Of a DNA stretch of 64,000 bases, positions 8,520-17,095 are shown one piece after another. The number at the start of each line of letters is the position of its first letter. Position 1 is the stretch's first letter. The stretch covers positions 51,474 to 115,473 of the forward strand of contig NZ_CADFDB010000017.1 of assembly GCF_902832845.1 (NCBI RefSeq), written 5' to 3'. This DNA comes from Burkholderia metallica (GTDB taxonomy: Bacteria; Pseudomonadota; Gammaproteobacteria; Burkholderiales; Burkholderiaceae). The notes beneath the pieces are model-generated. The model saw only the letters and a program-made list of their open reading frames with translations, was not told the DNA's origin and searched no databases. The position numbers and the translations under genes were made by a program.

Positions 8520-9509
8520 TCAGTAGCGGAAGACCGACGCGCCCCAGGTGAAGCCGCCGCCGACGCCTTCGATCAGCACGTGCTGGCCGCGCTGGATGCG
8601 ACCGTCGCGCACCGCGGTGTCGAGCGCCAGCGGGATCGACGCGGCCGACGTGTTGCCGTGCTGGTCGACCGTCACGACCATGCGTTCCTGCGGCAAGCCG
8701 AGCTTGCGGCAGGTGCTGGTCATGATGCGGATGTTCGCCTGGTGCGGAATCAGCCAGTCGATCTGCTCGGGCGCGAGATTCGCCTTCGCGAGCGCCTCGA
8801 TCGCGACCTTCTCGAGCACGTTGACCGCGAGCTTGAACACGGCCTGCCCGTCCATGTAGAGGAACGCGCTGCCCTCGATCACGCCGCGATTCACGTTGCC
8901 CGGCGTGCAGAGGATGTGCGAATAGCTGCCGTCCGCGTGCAGCGCGCTGCCGAGCACGCCCGGCTCTTCCGACGCGGACAGGATCACCGCGCCCGCGCCG
9001 TCGCCGAACAGCACGCAGGTCGTGCGGTCCTTGAAGTCGAGGATGCGCGAGAACGTCTCCGCGCCGATCACGAGCGCCGTGCGATGCTGACCGCTGCGGA
9101 TGAAGCTGTCGGCCGTCGCCATCGCGTACGCAAAGCCCGAACATACGGCCTGCACGTCGAATGCCGCGCCGCCGTTCTTGATGCCGAGCTTGTTCTGCAG
9201 CAGGCATGCGGTGCTCGGAAACACGAAATCGGGGGTCGAAGTCGCGACGATGATCAGGTCGATCGACTGCGGATCGATGCCGGCCGCTTCGATCGCGCGA
9301 CGCGACGCCTCGAGCGCGAGGTCGCTCGTCGTGACGTCCGGCGCGGCGAAATGGCGCGCGTGGATACCCGTGCGTGCAACGATCCATTCATCGCTCGTCT
9401 CGATGCCATCCTTCGCAAGACGATCGGTCAACTGCTGGTTCGTGACGCGGTCGGGCGGCAGGTAGCTGCCCGTGCCGAGCACGCGGGAGTAGAGAGTCGA
9501 TTGGGCCAT
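8520..9509 (-). CDS. fabH: 3-oxoacyl-[ACP] synthase III (KASIII)
   Basis: FabH starts fatty-acid synthesis by condensing acetyl-CoA with malonyl-ACP. The 329-aa protein has the catalytic Cys123 in [11 protein letters not shown], the His of PHQANIRI and the Asn of [15 protein letters not shown] 9507-9509 immediately abuts the plsX stop codon (TAAATG), indicating translational coupling. The length is normal for the family. Together with plsX it links phospholipid and fatty-acid initiation. Confidence 0.97.
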   Translation of the reverse strand: MAQSTLYSRVLGTGSYLPPDRVTNQQLTDRLAKDGIETSDEWIVARTGIHARHFAAPDVTTSDLALEASRRAIEAAGIDPQSIDLIIVATSTPDFVFPSTACLLQNKLGIKNGGAAFDVQAVCSGFAYAMATADSFIRSGQHRTALVIGAETFSRILDFKDRTTCVLFGDGAGAVILSASEEPGVLGSALHADGSYSHILCTPGNVNRGVIEGSAFLYMDGQAVFKLAVNVLEKVAIEALAKANLAPEQIDWLIPHQANIRIMTSTCRKLGLPQERMVVTVDQHGNTSAASIPLALDTAVRDGRIQRGQHVLIEGVGGGFTWGASVFRY

Positions 9510-10616
9510 TTATGCTTTAGAGGATTGCGCAGCGGAAGGTTCGGCGTGAGGGCCTGCGGCGGGGCTTGCATGGCCCGCGCCGCCCGAGTCGTGTTCGCCT
9601 TCGCCGAGCGACACTGAATTATCCGCCATCGCGCGCGCGAGGCGCTCAAGCACGCCGTTTTTGACGGCATCATACCCGCGTTTGATCGCCCACTCAAACG
9701 CGTAGGCATCGGCCGAACCGTGGCTCTTGATCACGAGGCTCTTCAGCCCCAGCAGCGCCGCGCCGTTGTACTGGCGGTGGTCGACGCGCTTCTTGAAACG
9801 CATCAGGACAGGCAGCGCAAGCAGCGCCATCAGCTTCGACATCAGCGAACGGCCGAACTCCTCGCGGATGATGTCCGACAGCATCTGCGCGAGCCCCTCG
9901 GACGTCTTCAGCGCGACGTTGCCGACGAAGCCGTCGCACACGATCACGTCGACCGTGCCCTTGTAGATGTCGTTGCCTTCGACGTTGCCGCGGAAATTGA
10001 GCGTGCTGGCACGCAGCAGCTCGCCTGCGCGCTTGATCGTCTCGTTGCCCTTGATCATCTCTTCGCCGATGTTGAGCAGGCCGATCGTCGGGCGCTCCTT
10101 GCCTTCGAGCGCGGCCACGAGTGCGTGCCCCATTTCCGCGAACTGCAGCAGGTGCTGCGGCTCGCAGTCGACGTTCGCGCCGAGGTCGAGCATCATCGTA
10201 TAGCCGGTCGGGTTCGGCAGCGCGAACGCGATCGCCGGCCGCTCGATGCCGGGCAGCGTCTTGAGTACGTAACGGGAAACGGCCATCAGCGCGCCGGTGT
10301 TGCCTGCGGAGATGCAGGCCTGCGCCGCGCCTTCCTTGACGTGGTTGAGGGCGACGCGCATCGAAGAATCCTTCTTCTTGCGCAGCGCCACTTCGACAGG
10401 ATCGTCCATCGCCACGACTTCGGTGGCGGGAACGATGGTCAGCGCGGGATCGTCGAGGGCTTTCAGCTTCTTCAGCTGAGCGCGGATCGCGCTTTCGATG
10501 CCGACGAGCATCAGGTGCGCATCGGGATGCGCGCGGACGAACTTGACTGCCGCGGGAACGGTCACGGACGGGCCGTGGTCGCCTCCCATGCAATCGATTG
10601 TGAGCTTTACGGTCAT
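9510..10616 (-). CDS. plsX: Phosphate acyltransferase PlsX
   Basis: PlsX converts acyl-ACP to acyl-phosphate for the PlsY pathway of phosphatidic acid synthesis. The 368-aa protein opens with [18 protein letters not shown] and carries [22 protein letters not shown] and [15 protein letters not shown], hallmarks of the family. The C-terminal ~35 residues are a His/Ala/Gly-rich extension. It follows rpmF, with a terminator-like hairpin in between, and its stop abuts the fabH ATG. Confidence 0.96.
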   Translation of the reverse strand: MTVKLTIDCMGGDHGPSVTVPAAVKFVRAHPDAHLMLVGIESAIRAQLKKLKALDDPALTIVPATEVVAMDDPVEVALRKKKDSSMRVALNHVKEGAAQACISAGNTGALMAVSRYVLKTLPGIERPAIAFALPNPTGYTMMLDLGANVDCEPQHLLQFAEMGHALVAALEGKERPTIGLLNIGEEMIKGNETIKRAGELLRASTLNFRGNVEGNDIYKGTVDVIVCDGFVGNVALKTSEGLAQMLSDIIREEFGRSLMSKLMALLALPVLMRFKKRVDHRQYNGAALLGLKSLVIKSHGSADAYAFEWAIKRGYDAVKNGVLERLARAMADNSVSLGEGEHDSGGAGHASPAAGPHAEPSAAQSSKA

Positions 10617-10639
10617 GGAATGCGACGAATTTCAGGCAC

Positions 10640-10669
10640 AAAAAAGCGGCAGTTGAATGCCGCCTTTTT
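10640..10669 (-). terminator. Hairpin with T-tract between rpmF and plsX
   Basis: On the minus strand a GCGGCA/TGCCGC stem with loop TTCAAC is flanked by A5 upstream and T6 downstream. It is symmetrical enough to act in either direction, but it lies inside a same-strand gene run. Partial termination here would reduce plsX-fab transcription relative to yceD-rpmF. Confidence 0.75.
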
Positions 10670-10745
10670 GTCGAGCCAGGAAAGTGTCAAGCGAACCAGT
10701 TGTCACGCGAACGGCAACCGTAGCGCGCAACGCGTGACTTGACGC

Positions 10746-10925
10746 TTAGTCGTTCTTCGTCTTGACGACTTTCTTGCCGCGGTAGTAGCCGTTCGGGCTG
10801 ACGTGGTGACGCAGGTGCACTTCACCCGTGCTCGGCTCGACTGCCAGCGGCGCTGCCGTCAGGAAATCGTGCGAACGATGCATGCCGCGCTTCGACGGCG
10901 ACTTCTTGTTTTGCTGGACTGCCAT
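10746..10925 (-). CDS. rpmF: 50S ribosomal protein L32
   Basis: This 59-aa basic protein begins [20 protein letters not shown] and ends [12 protein letters not shown], unmistakable L32. It includes the usual [22 protein letters not shown] centre and, like many L32 proteins outside the zinc-binding type, has no Cys pairs. The ATG is at 10923-10925 with GGAG upstream. It lies 98 nt downstream of yceD and upstream of plsX; the yceD-rpmF-plsX-fab linkage is widespread in proteobacteria. Confidence 0.97.
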
Positions 10926-11023
10926 GACTAACTCCTAAATAATTTTCCGGATTCTAACACAGCCCGATCCGGCGCTTAACTACCCTGGCCCAAAGCCTTT
11001 ACGCCTTCCCGCGCCACAACTGC

Positions 11024-11659
11024 TTAGTGTTTCTTGGTGCCGTCACCGTCCTTCTTCAGCGCTTCCAGCGCTGCGAACGGATTCGGCCGTTTGCCTTCGT
11101 CCCCGGCTTCGTCGGACGTGTCGTCCGTCTCTTCCGCGGGACCGCTCGCGCCCGACACGAGGCTTTCGTGAACTGCCGGGCAAACCTCGTGCTTGGGCAC
11201 GAGCGGCAACGAAAGCAGCAATTCCTCTTCGATCAAGTCGACGAGATCGAACTGGCGTGAGCCCACGATCACATCGGCTTCATCGTCGTCGAGCGGAAAT
11301 TCTTCAGCTTCTTCTTCGGTCGCAACGACCCGGTACGTCATGTCGACGTCGAACGTCTGGTCGTACGGGGTCATGCAGCGCTGGCACACGAGCCACGCAT
11401 GGCCGTGCACCGCAAGGCGCAGATACGGCTGCTGCCCGTCGGCGCCATCGTCCTGCAACTCCTTCTGGGTGAACCCTTCCGCCTGCCACGTGAAGACCGT
11501 GTCGCGATCCGGCGCGTCCGCGGGCACTTCGTTTAACATGCGCGGCAGTTGCGAGAGGCGCACCGCGCCTGCTGCCTGCCGCCCGCTGCGGGCGAATTCG
11601 AACAGGTCGACCGCGTGCGGATCAAGCGCCGCCGCCGGTTTGCCAGAAGAGGTGTTCAT
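11024..11659 (-). CDS. yceD: DUF177/YceD family 23S rRNA accumulation protein
   Basis: This 211-aa acidic protein has a DUF177 core including LVCQRCMTPYDQTFDVDMTYRVV and a DLVDLIEEELLLSLPLVPKHEVC block, which contain the conserved Cys residues. YceD proteins support 23S rRNA accumulation and sit next to rpmF in most proteobacteria. A Glu/Asp-rich stretch (EEEAEEFPLDDDEAD) and a charged C-terminus follow. It is the first gene after a strong promoter, so it heads the yceD-rpmF-plsX-fab transcript. Confidence 0.9.
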   Translation of the reverse strand: MNTSSGKPAAALDPHAVDLFEFARSGRQAAGAVRLSQLPRMLNEVPADAPDRDTVFTWQAEGFTQKELQDDGADGQQPYLRLAVHGHAWLVCQRCMTPYDQTFDVDMTYRVVATEEEAEEFPLDDDEADVIVGSRQFDLVDLIEEELLLSLPLVPKHEVCPAVHESLVSGASGPAEETDDTSDEAGDEGKRPNPFAALEALKKDGDGTKKH

Positions 11660-11797
11660 GTGCGCTCCCGCCTACAGGCTGACTTGCGGATCCGGCTTGG
11701 TACCGCTCGCGTACGGCTCATCCGCGGATGACGTACTTTACTTCCGAAGACCCGGCAGGCGCCACCACAGCGGAAGCCTGCCGACGAAAAGCGGGAA

Positions 11798-11826
11798 AGC
11801 ATACCTGTTTTACCTTTTGCGGTCAA
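11798..11826 (-). promoter_or_regulatory. Sigma-70 promoter of yceD-rpmF-plsX-fab operon
   Basis: On the minus strand TTGACC (11821-11826) and TATGCT (11798-11803) are separated by exactly 17 bp, in the space divergent to maf. It is about 140 nt upstream of the yceD start and would drive the whole cluster. Confidence 0.75.
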
Positions 11827-11889
11827 TCACTTAAGCTTGCGTCCGCGCAACGCCGCACCACAACCGACGACTCACCGACCCAACCGACC

Positions 11890-12522
11890 ATGCCGGATAC
11901 CGTTTGCCGCCCGCCGCGGCTGATTCTTGCCTCCAGTTCACGCTACCGCCGCGCCCTCCTCGAGCGCCTCGGCATCCCGTTCGACGTCGTGTCGCCCGAC
12001 CTCGACGAAACCCCGCACGACGGCGAAACGCCCGCCGCGACCGCACTGCGCCTCGCCGGCGCGAAGGCGCGCGCGGTCGCCGCGACGATCGACGCGCCGG
12101 ACGGCGTGCTCGTGATCGGGTCGGACCAGGTCGCGACCTTCGACGGCCTGCAGATCGGCAAACCCGGCACGCACGCGCACGCGCTCGCTCAGCTCGTGTC
12201 GATGCAGGGCCGCGAAGTCGAATTCCACAGCGCGCTCTGTCTGTACGACAGCCGCACGGACGACGCGCAGGTCGAGGACGTCGTCACGCACGTGCGCTTC
12301 CGCTCGCTGCCCGAGGCCGAGCTCGACGCGTACCTGCACGCGGAAACGCCGTACGACGTCGCCGGCAGCGCGAAGTCCGAAGGGCTCGGCATCGCGCTGC
12401 TCGACGCGATCGATTCGAACGATCCGACCGCGCTCGTCGGCCTGCCGCTGATCGCGCTCACGCGCATGCTGCGCGCCGCCGGCTACCCGCTCTTTGCAAC
12501 CACCCGTGGAGACCGCGCATGA
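11890..12522 (+). CDS. Maf family nucleotide pyrophosphatase (YceF-like)
   Basis: This 210-aa Maf protein contains the N-terminal LILASSSRYRRALLERLG motif, the DETP loop, the GSDQVATFDG motif and the KSEGLGIALLD segment. These proteins hydrolyse modified or canonical nucleoside triphosphates. The conserved SSxxR at the N-terminus fixes the start at ATG 11890-11892, although the frame is open further upstream. YceF of E. coli acts on m7GTP; placement next to yceD and rpmF favours that subgroup. It overlaps the next gene by ATGA. Confidence 0.92.
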   Translation: MPDTVCRPPRLILASSSRYRRALLERLGIPFDVVSPDLDETPHDGETPAATALRLAGAKARAVAATIDAPDGVLVIGSDQVATFDGLQIGKPGTHAHALAQLVSMQGREVEFHSALCLYDSRTDDAQVEDVVTHVRFRSLPEAELDAYLHAETPYDVAGSAKSEGLGIALLDAIDSNDPTALVGLPLIALTRMLRAAGYPLFATTRGDRA

Positions 12523-13241
12523 CCGCCGGCACGCTTTACCTCGTCCCGAACACGCTCGGCGAAGGCGACGAATCGATGCTCGCCGCCGTGCTGCCCGCGG
12601 CCGTGCAGGCCCGCGCCGGGACGCTCGGCTATTACATCGGCGAGAACGCGAAGACCACGCGTACATTCCTGAAGAAAATCGGCACGACGCGTCCGATCCA
12701 GGAAATCGAGATCAGCGAGCTGAACGTCAATACGCCGGCCGGCGCGATCGACCGGCTGCTCGCGCCCGTGCTGGCCGGGGCGGACGCCGGGCTCGTGTCG
12801 GAAGCCGGCTGCCCGGCCGTCGCGGACCCCGGTGCACTGCTGGTGCGCCGCGCGCACGAGCGCGGCGTGAAGGTCGTGCCGCTCGTCGGGCCGAGTTCGA
12901 TCCTGCTCGCGCTGATGGCATCGGGCCTGAACGGCCAGAGTTTCGCGTTCAACGGCTACCTGCCGGTCGACGCGGCCGCGCGCGCGAAACGCCTGCGCGA
13001 ACTCGAGCAACTGTCACGCAAGGCGCGCCAGACGCAGATCTTCATCGAAACGCCGTACCGGAATCACGCGATGCTCGACACGCTCGTCGCGACCTGCGCG
13101 CCGTCGACGCAGATCTGCGTCGCAGCCGACCTGACCCTCGCGACCGAGACGATCGCGAGCCGCACCGTGGCGGACTGGAAAAAGGCGCCTGCGCCGAATC
13201 TGCACAAGCGCCCTGCGATCTTCCTGCTGCTGGCGAACTGA
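12519..13241 (+). CDS. SAM-dependent methyltransferase, RsmI/tetrapyrrole methylase family
   Basis: This 240-aa protein starts MTAGTLYLVPNTLGEGDESM. It includes GLVSEAGCPAVADPG and VVPLVGPSSILLALMASGLNGQSFAFNGYLP, the SAM-binding signature of the RsmI fold. The second half carries FIETPYRNHAMLDTL. Length and start differ from true RsmI (about 280 aa), so this is the shorter paralogous group often found beside maf. It overlaps maf by 4 nt, suggesting coupling. The rRNA target is unknown. Confidence 0.88.
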   Translation: MTAGTLYLVPNTLGEGDESMLAAVLPAAVQARAGTLGYYIGENAKTTRTFLKKIGTTRPIQEIEISELNVNTPAGAIDRLLAPVLAGADAGLVSEAGCPAVADPGALLVRRAHERGVKVVPLVGPSSILLALMASGLNGQSFAFNGYLPVDAAARAKRLRELEQLSRKARQTQIFIETPYRNHAMLDTLVATCAPSTQICVAADLTLATETIASRTVADWKKAPAPNLHKRPAIFLLLAN

Positions 13242-13300
13242 AGCCGCGGCGGCCGAACCGCGTCGCGACGGGCGGCCTATTGCGGCCCGCCCGCTTCAGG

Positions 13301-14293
13301 TCAGCGCAGGCTGACCGACGCGCCGCCGGCCGTCAGCGCCTTCATCGCGGCACTGCCGACGGCCGCGCCGAACTTGCGCGCGACTCGGTTCGTCAGGCTT
13401 TCCTTCACCGTATAGTCGACGAGATCGGGCGCCTTCAGCACGTCGCGCGCGACCGTGTCGGTCGTGCCATAACCGTCCGCCAGCCCGAGCTCGACGCTCT
13501 TCTCGCCGGTCCAGAACAGGCCCGAGAACATGTCGGGCGTCTCGTGCAGCCGCTTGCCGCGGCCATCCTTCACGGCCTTGATGAATTGCGCGTGCACCTG
13601 GTCGAGCAATGCCTGCGCATGCGCGTCCATCTTCGGCGTTTCCGGCGAGAACGGATCGTAGAAGCCCTTGTTTTCGCCCGACGTGTGCAGGCGCCGCTCG
13701 ACGCCGAGCTTGCCCATCAGGCCGGTAAAGCCGAACCCGTCCATCAGCACGCCGATCGACCCGACGATGCTCGCCTTGTCGACGAAGATCTTGTCGGCGG
13801 CGGACGCGATGTAATAGCCGCCGGATGCGCACATGTCGGTCACGACGACGTACAGCGGCGTGTCCGGATGCTTCGCGCGCAGCCGGCGGATCTCGTCGTA
13901 GACCATCCCGGCCTGCACCGGGCTGCCGCCCGGGCTGTTGATCCGCAGCACCACGCCGGCCGTGCCGTCGTCGTCGAACGCGGCGTCGAGCGCCGTGATG
14001 ATGTCGTCGGCGTTCGCGCTGACGCCGGCCGCGATCTCGCCGTCGATCGTCACGAGCGCCGTATGCCGCCCGCTCGACGTGAACTTCGCGTCGCTCGAGA
14101 AATCGATCAGCGCGAACGCCAGCAGCACGAACACGCCGAGGAACGCGAAGCGGAAGAAGATCTTCCAGCGCCGCGCCGCGCGCTGCTCCTTGACGGCCGC
14201 CAGCGCGATCCGCTCGAGCGCCGCGCGCTCCCAGTTCGGTTCACGGCTGTCGGGAAGGGAGGAGGATTGCGGGGAATTCGGTTGGTCGGCCAT
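13301..14293 (-). CDS. sppA: Signal peptide peptidase SppA-type, S49 family
   Basis: This 330-aa membrane-anchored S49 peptidase has one N-terminal transmembrane helix near residues 45-65. The catalytic domain includes LRINSPGGSPVQAGMVYDEI and the nucleophile Ser in MCASGGYYIASAADKI, followed by VGSIGVLMDGFG and the catalytic Lys region. It is the short SppA form (E. coli is about 618 aa). It probably cleaves remnant signal peptides in the inner membrane. It lies 12 nt downstream of the Rieske gene. Confidence 0.92.
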   Translation of the reverse strand: MADQPNSPQSSSLPDSREPNWERAALERIALAAVKEQRAARRWKIFFRFAFLGVFVLLAFALIDFSSDAKFTSSGRHTALVTIDGEIAAGVSANADDIITALDAAFDDDGTAGVVLRINSPGGSPVQAGMVYDEIRRLRAKHPDTPLYVVVTDMCASGGYYIASAADKIFVDKASIVGSIGVLMDGFGFTGLMGKLGVERRLHTSGENKGFYDPFSPETPKMDAHAQALLDQVHAQFIKAVKDGRGKRLHETPDMFSGLFWTGEKSVELGLADGYGTTDTVARDVLKAPDLVDYTVKESLTNRVARKFGAAVGSAAMKALTAGGASVSLR

Positions 14294-14305
14294 GCAGTGA
14301 TGTCG

Positions 14306-14707
14306 TCAGTCGGTCGTAGCGGAAACAGCGGGACGCAGGTCGGCGTCGGGCACCCAGAATACCGCACGCCCGTCGGACGTGTCGCGCTCGTCGACCTCGA
14401 CCGGCCGCAGGCGGCCGCCGCGGCACGGGCCGCCGACGCACTTGCCGGTGTTCGGTTCGTAGATCGCGCCATGCGTCGCGCACATCAGGTACAGGCCCGA
14501 CGATTCGAAGAACTGCCCTTCGGCCCAGTCGAGCTCCATCGGCACGTGCGCGCAGCGGTTCAGGTAGCCGTACGCGCGGCCCTCGTAGCGCACGAAGAAT
14601 ACGACGGCCTGCTCGCCGCGCAGCGTCGCATCGACGCGCACGCCGGCGCCGCCGTCTGCCAGCGCGTCCGATGCGCACACGCGCACGGCGTCCGGCGCCG
14701 CGCTCAT
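14306..14707 (-). CDS. Rieske [2Fe-2S] domain protein
   Basis: This 133-aa soluble Rieske domain shows the cluster ligands CxH (NRCAHVP) and CxxH (MCATHGAIYEPNTG). It has no transmembrane helix or oxygenase domain, so it resembles free-standing Rieske ferredoxins. Its ATG overlaps the stop of the HAD gene (ATGA), and sppA follows. The electron partner is not evident; no oxygenase or reductase gene is nearby. Confidence 0.9.
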   Translation of the reverse strand: MSAAPDAVRVCASDALADGGAGVRVDATLRGEQAVVFFVRYEGRAYGYLNRCAHVPMELDWAEGQFFESSGLYLMCATHGAIYEPNTGKCVGGPCRGGRLRPVEVDERDTSDGRAVFWVPDADLRPAVSATTD

Positions 14708-15363
14708 GCGTGCTCCCGCAGCCAGGCGGCCAGCGCGTCGACGTCCGGCGCGACGAAACGCGGCGCGAGCGCCGCCAGCGCCTCGGCCGTGTGCGCGCCG
14801 TACGCGACGCCGACGCCGGCCGCGCCGGCACTCGCGGCCATCTGCAGATCGTGCGTCGTGTCGCCGATCATCACGGTGCGCGCCAGGTCCTGCCCCAATT
14901 CACGGGACAGCTCGTGCAGCATCGCCGGATGGGGTTTCGAGAAGGTTTCGTCCGCGCAGCGCGTCGCATCGAACAGGCTCGTCAGCTTCGACTGATCGAG
15001 CACGCGGTTCAAACCGACCCGGCCCTTGCCGGTCGCGACGGCGAGCAGATAGCCCGTGTCGCGCAATTCGGCGAGCAGTTCGCGCACGCCGGCGAACAGC
15101 TCGATACGCTGGTCGTCGAGCAGATAGTGATAGCGGTAGCGCTCGGCGAGCCGCGAATAATCGGACGGATCGAGGGTCGGAGCGGTAATCTGCAGCGCAT
15201 CGCGCAGGCCGAGGCCGATCACGTAGCGCGACGCCTCGTCGGACGGCGTGGGCAGGCCGAGATCGCGGCACGCGGCCTGGATGCTGTGCGCGATGTGCGC
15301 AGTCGAATCCATCAGCGTGCCGTCCCAGTCGAAGACGATCAGGTCAAATTGCTGTCGAGCCAT
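14704..15363 (-). CDS. HAD hydrolase, phosphoglycolate phosphatase-like
   Basis: This encodes 219 aa. HAD motif I is FDWDGTLMDST near residues 9-19, motif II lies in AVATGKGRVGL, and motif IV is MIGDTTHDLQMA. The start at ATG 15361-15363 (MARQQFDLIVFDWDG) is preferred over an upstream one that would intrude into rluC. It lies 5 nt after rluC. Similarity is to Gph/pyrophosphatase-like HADs; the substrate is not fixed by sequence. Confidence 0.88.
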   Translation of the reverse strand: MARQQFDLIVFDWDGTLMDSTAHIAHSIQAACRDLGLPTPSDEASRYVIGLGLRDALQITAPTLDPSDYSRLAERYRYHYLLDDQRIELFAGVRELLAELRDTGYLLAVATGKGRVGLNRVLDQSKLTSLFDATRCADETFSKPHPAMLHELSRELGQDLARTVMIGDTTHDLQMAASAGAAGVGVAYGAHTAEALAALAPRFVAPDVDALAAWLREHA

Positions 15364-15368
15364 GCGGT

Positions 15369-16373
15369 TCAGGCGGTATCGCGCAGTGCGCTGAGTTGGT
15401 CGAGGAAGCGCCGGCATTCGTCCGGCAGCGGCGCATCGAACTGCAGCGCCTCGCCGGTCAGCGGGTGGGCGAGCCGCAGCCGGTACGCATGCAGGAACAT
15501 CCGTTTCAACGACGGCTGCGCGTTCGCGCGCGCCAGCGCCTTGTTCAGTGCGAAATCGCCATACTTGGCGTCGCCGGCGATCGGCAGGCCGAGATGCGCG
15601 AGGTGCACACGGATCTGATGGGTCCGACCCGTTTTGAGTTCCGCTTCGACCAGCGCGTATTCAGGCCAGCGGTCGATGAGGTTGAACACCGTATGCGACG
15701 GCAGCCCGTCGTCCTGCACGCGCACGCGGCGCTCCCCTTCCGGGGTCGAATACTTGAACAGCGGCGCCTTCACCGCGCGGCGGCGGCCCCAGTCAGGCTG
15801 CCATTCGCCGTGCGCGCATGCGAAATAGCGTTTGTCCATCCTGTTTTCGCGAATCTGCTCGTGCAGGCCCACCAGCGCCGTTCGCTTTTTCGCGAGCATC
15901 AGGATCCCGGACGTCTCGCGGTCGAGCCGGTGCACGAGTTCGAGGAATTTCGCGCGCGGGCGCGCCTGGCGCATCTGCTCGATCACGCCGAACGCGACGC
16001 CGCTGCCGCCGTGGACGGCGACCCCGGCCGGCTTGTCGATGACGAGCATCGCGTCGTCCTCGTACAGCACGTTGAAATTCGCGGGCGGCACGACGGGCGT
16101 ATCGGCGCGCGCGAGGTCCGCCGCCGCCACGCGCACGGGCGGCACGCGCACGACGTCGCCGTGGGCAAGACGGTACTGCGCGTCGACCCGGCCCTTGTTG
16201 ACGCGCACTTCGCCGCTGCGCAGGATCCGGTAAATATGGCTTTTCGGCACGCCCTTACAGACGCGCAGCAGGAAGTTGTCGATCCGCTGACCGGCCGAGT
16301 TTTCGTCGATCTCGATCATCGATACCTGGCCGCTTGCGAGCGAATTCTGGGATATTTTGCCTAACTCATTCAT
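15369..16373 (-). CDS. rluC: 23S rRNA pseudouridine synthase RluC
   Basis: RluC makes pseudouridines at 955, 2504 and 2580 of 23S rRNA (E. coli numbering). The 334-aa protein has an N-terminal S4 domain (QRIDNFLLRVCKGVPKSHIYRILRSGEVRVN) and the catalytic motif HRLDRETSGILMLAK with the nucleophilic Asp. The C-terminal GRTHQIRVHLAHLG block is typical. The start is ATG 16371-16373. It heads the rluC-HAD-Rieske-sppA run and is divergent from rne. Confidence 0.95.
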   Translation of the reverse strand: MNELGKISQNSLASGQVSMIEIDENSAGQRIDNFLLRVCKGVPKSHIYRILRSGEVRVNKGRVDAQYRLAHGDVVRVPPVRVAAADLARADTPVVPPANFNVLYEDDAMLVIDKPAGVAVHGGSGVAFGVIEQMRQARPRAKFLELVHRLDRETSGILMLAKKRTALVGLHEQIRENRMDKRYFACAHGEWQPDWGRRRAVKAPLFKYSTPEGERRVRVQDDGLPSHTVFNLIDRWPEYALVEAELKTGRTHQIRVHLAHLGLPIAGDAKYGDFALNKALARANAQPSLKRMFLHAYRLRLAHPLTGEALQFDAPLPDECRRFLDQLSALRDTA

Positions 16374-17095
16374 ACTGAATATAATTTTGCCCAGCCTGAC
16401 GTTGAGGGTGGCCTGACCGGCCGGCCCCGGCTGAATTGGGCAAGGCGCAAGCGCAAACCGCTATTTTACTTGCGCCGGGGGTCCGCTGCTCGCCCCTGAT
16501 CAAAGAGATGCAGCAAGTTGCACGCACGGCGCCGCTCGCCGGCAAGGATCGCGCCCACAGGCGGATTCGGTCGGCAAGGCGCCGCGGTAACGGAAAGTTG
16601 GTTGAAAAGAATTTGATCGGCAGCCGGACGGCGCGAAGTGCGTCCGCAGGCTGCCGGTTGCGAATATTACGGCGTTGCGCCCGATTTGGCTCCGCGAAGC
16701 GTGCGGAGCTTGGCGACGTCAAACCAGGGAAGTACACCCCAAGCGGGAAAGTCGGGCTGGATTCGATACTCCCCGCTGCGGCCCAAGCCGCAGCATCTGC
16801 CGCCCGTCGGCGCGCGCGACGCATTGCGCGCGCCCGTGGCAATGCCCGGACTCAGGCTTAGCGCGCTTGTGCAGCGTGCGGTGTGTGAACGCCGTGCTTT
16901 GAAACCGTATTCGCAGGTGCCCTATGGCCGCCGGCCCCGTCTTTCGGGCCCAAGCGCCTCTTCAGGCAATTCTCCCCGCCATCTTTCCCGCTCCAGCGTG
17001 CTTGTGACAACACAACAAGGTGCGGCCTGCCGTCGTTACCGCCCTCGCGTCTGACAACCGCGAGGCGCCGGCAGCGGAGCCGCCTGGAGTCGTTC
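16374..17095 (+). promoter_or_regulatory. Long structured intergenic region, likely rne 5' leader
   Basis: No convincing gene fills these 722 bases between divergent rluC and rne. Two strong hairpins stand out in the plus direction. GCTGCGG/CCGCAGC is at 16775-16794. A 9-bp GGCGCGCGC/GCGCGCGCC stem is at 16809-16834. In E. coli the long rne leader senses RNase E activity and autoregulates the gene; the same is inferred here by length and structure. Promoters must lie within, but I could not place them reliably. Confidence 0.55.

Noticed and set aside
12494-14995. 833-codon plus-strand frame across the methyltransferase, sppA and Rieske genes
   Set aside because: It crosses several real genes on both strands and is explained by codon bias.
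16436-16861. 141-codon plus-strand frame in the rne leader region
   Set aside because: No ribosome site, no recognisable fold, and composition like the other shadow frames; the region is better read as leader and promoters.
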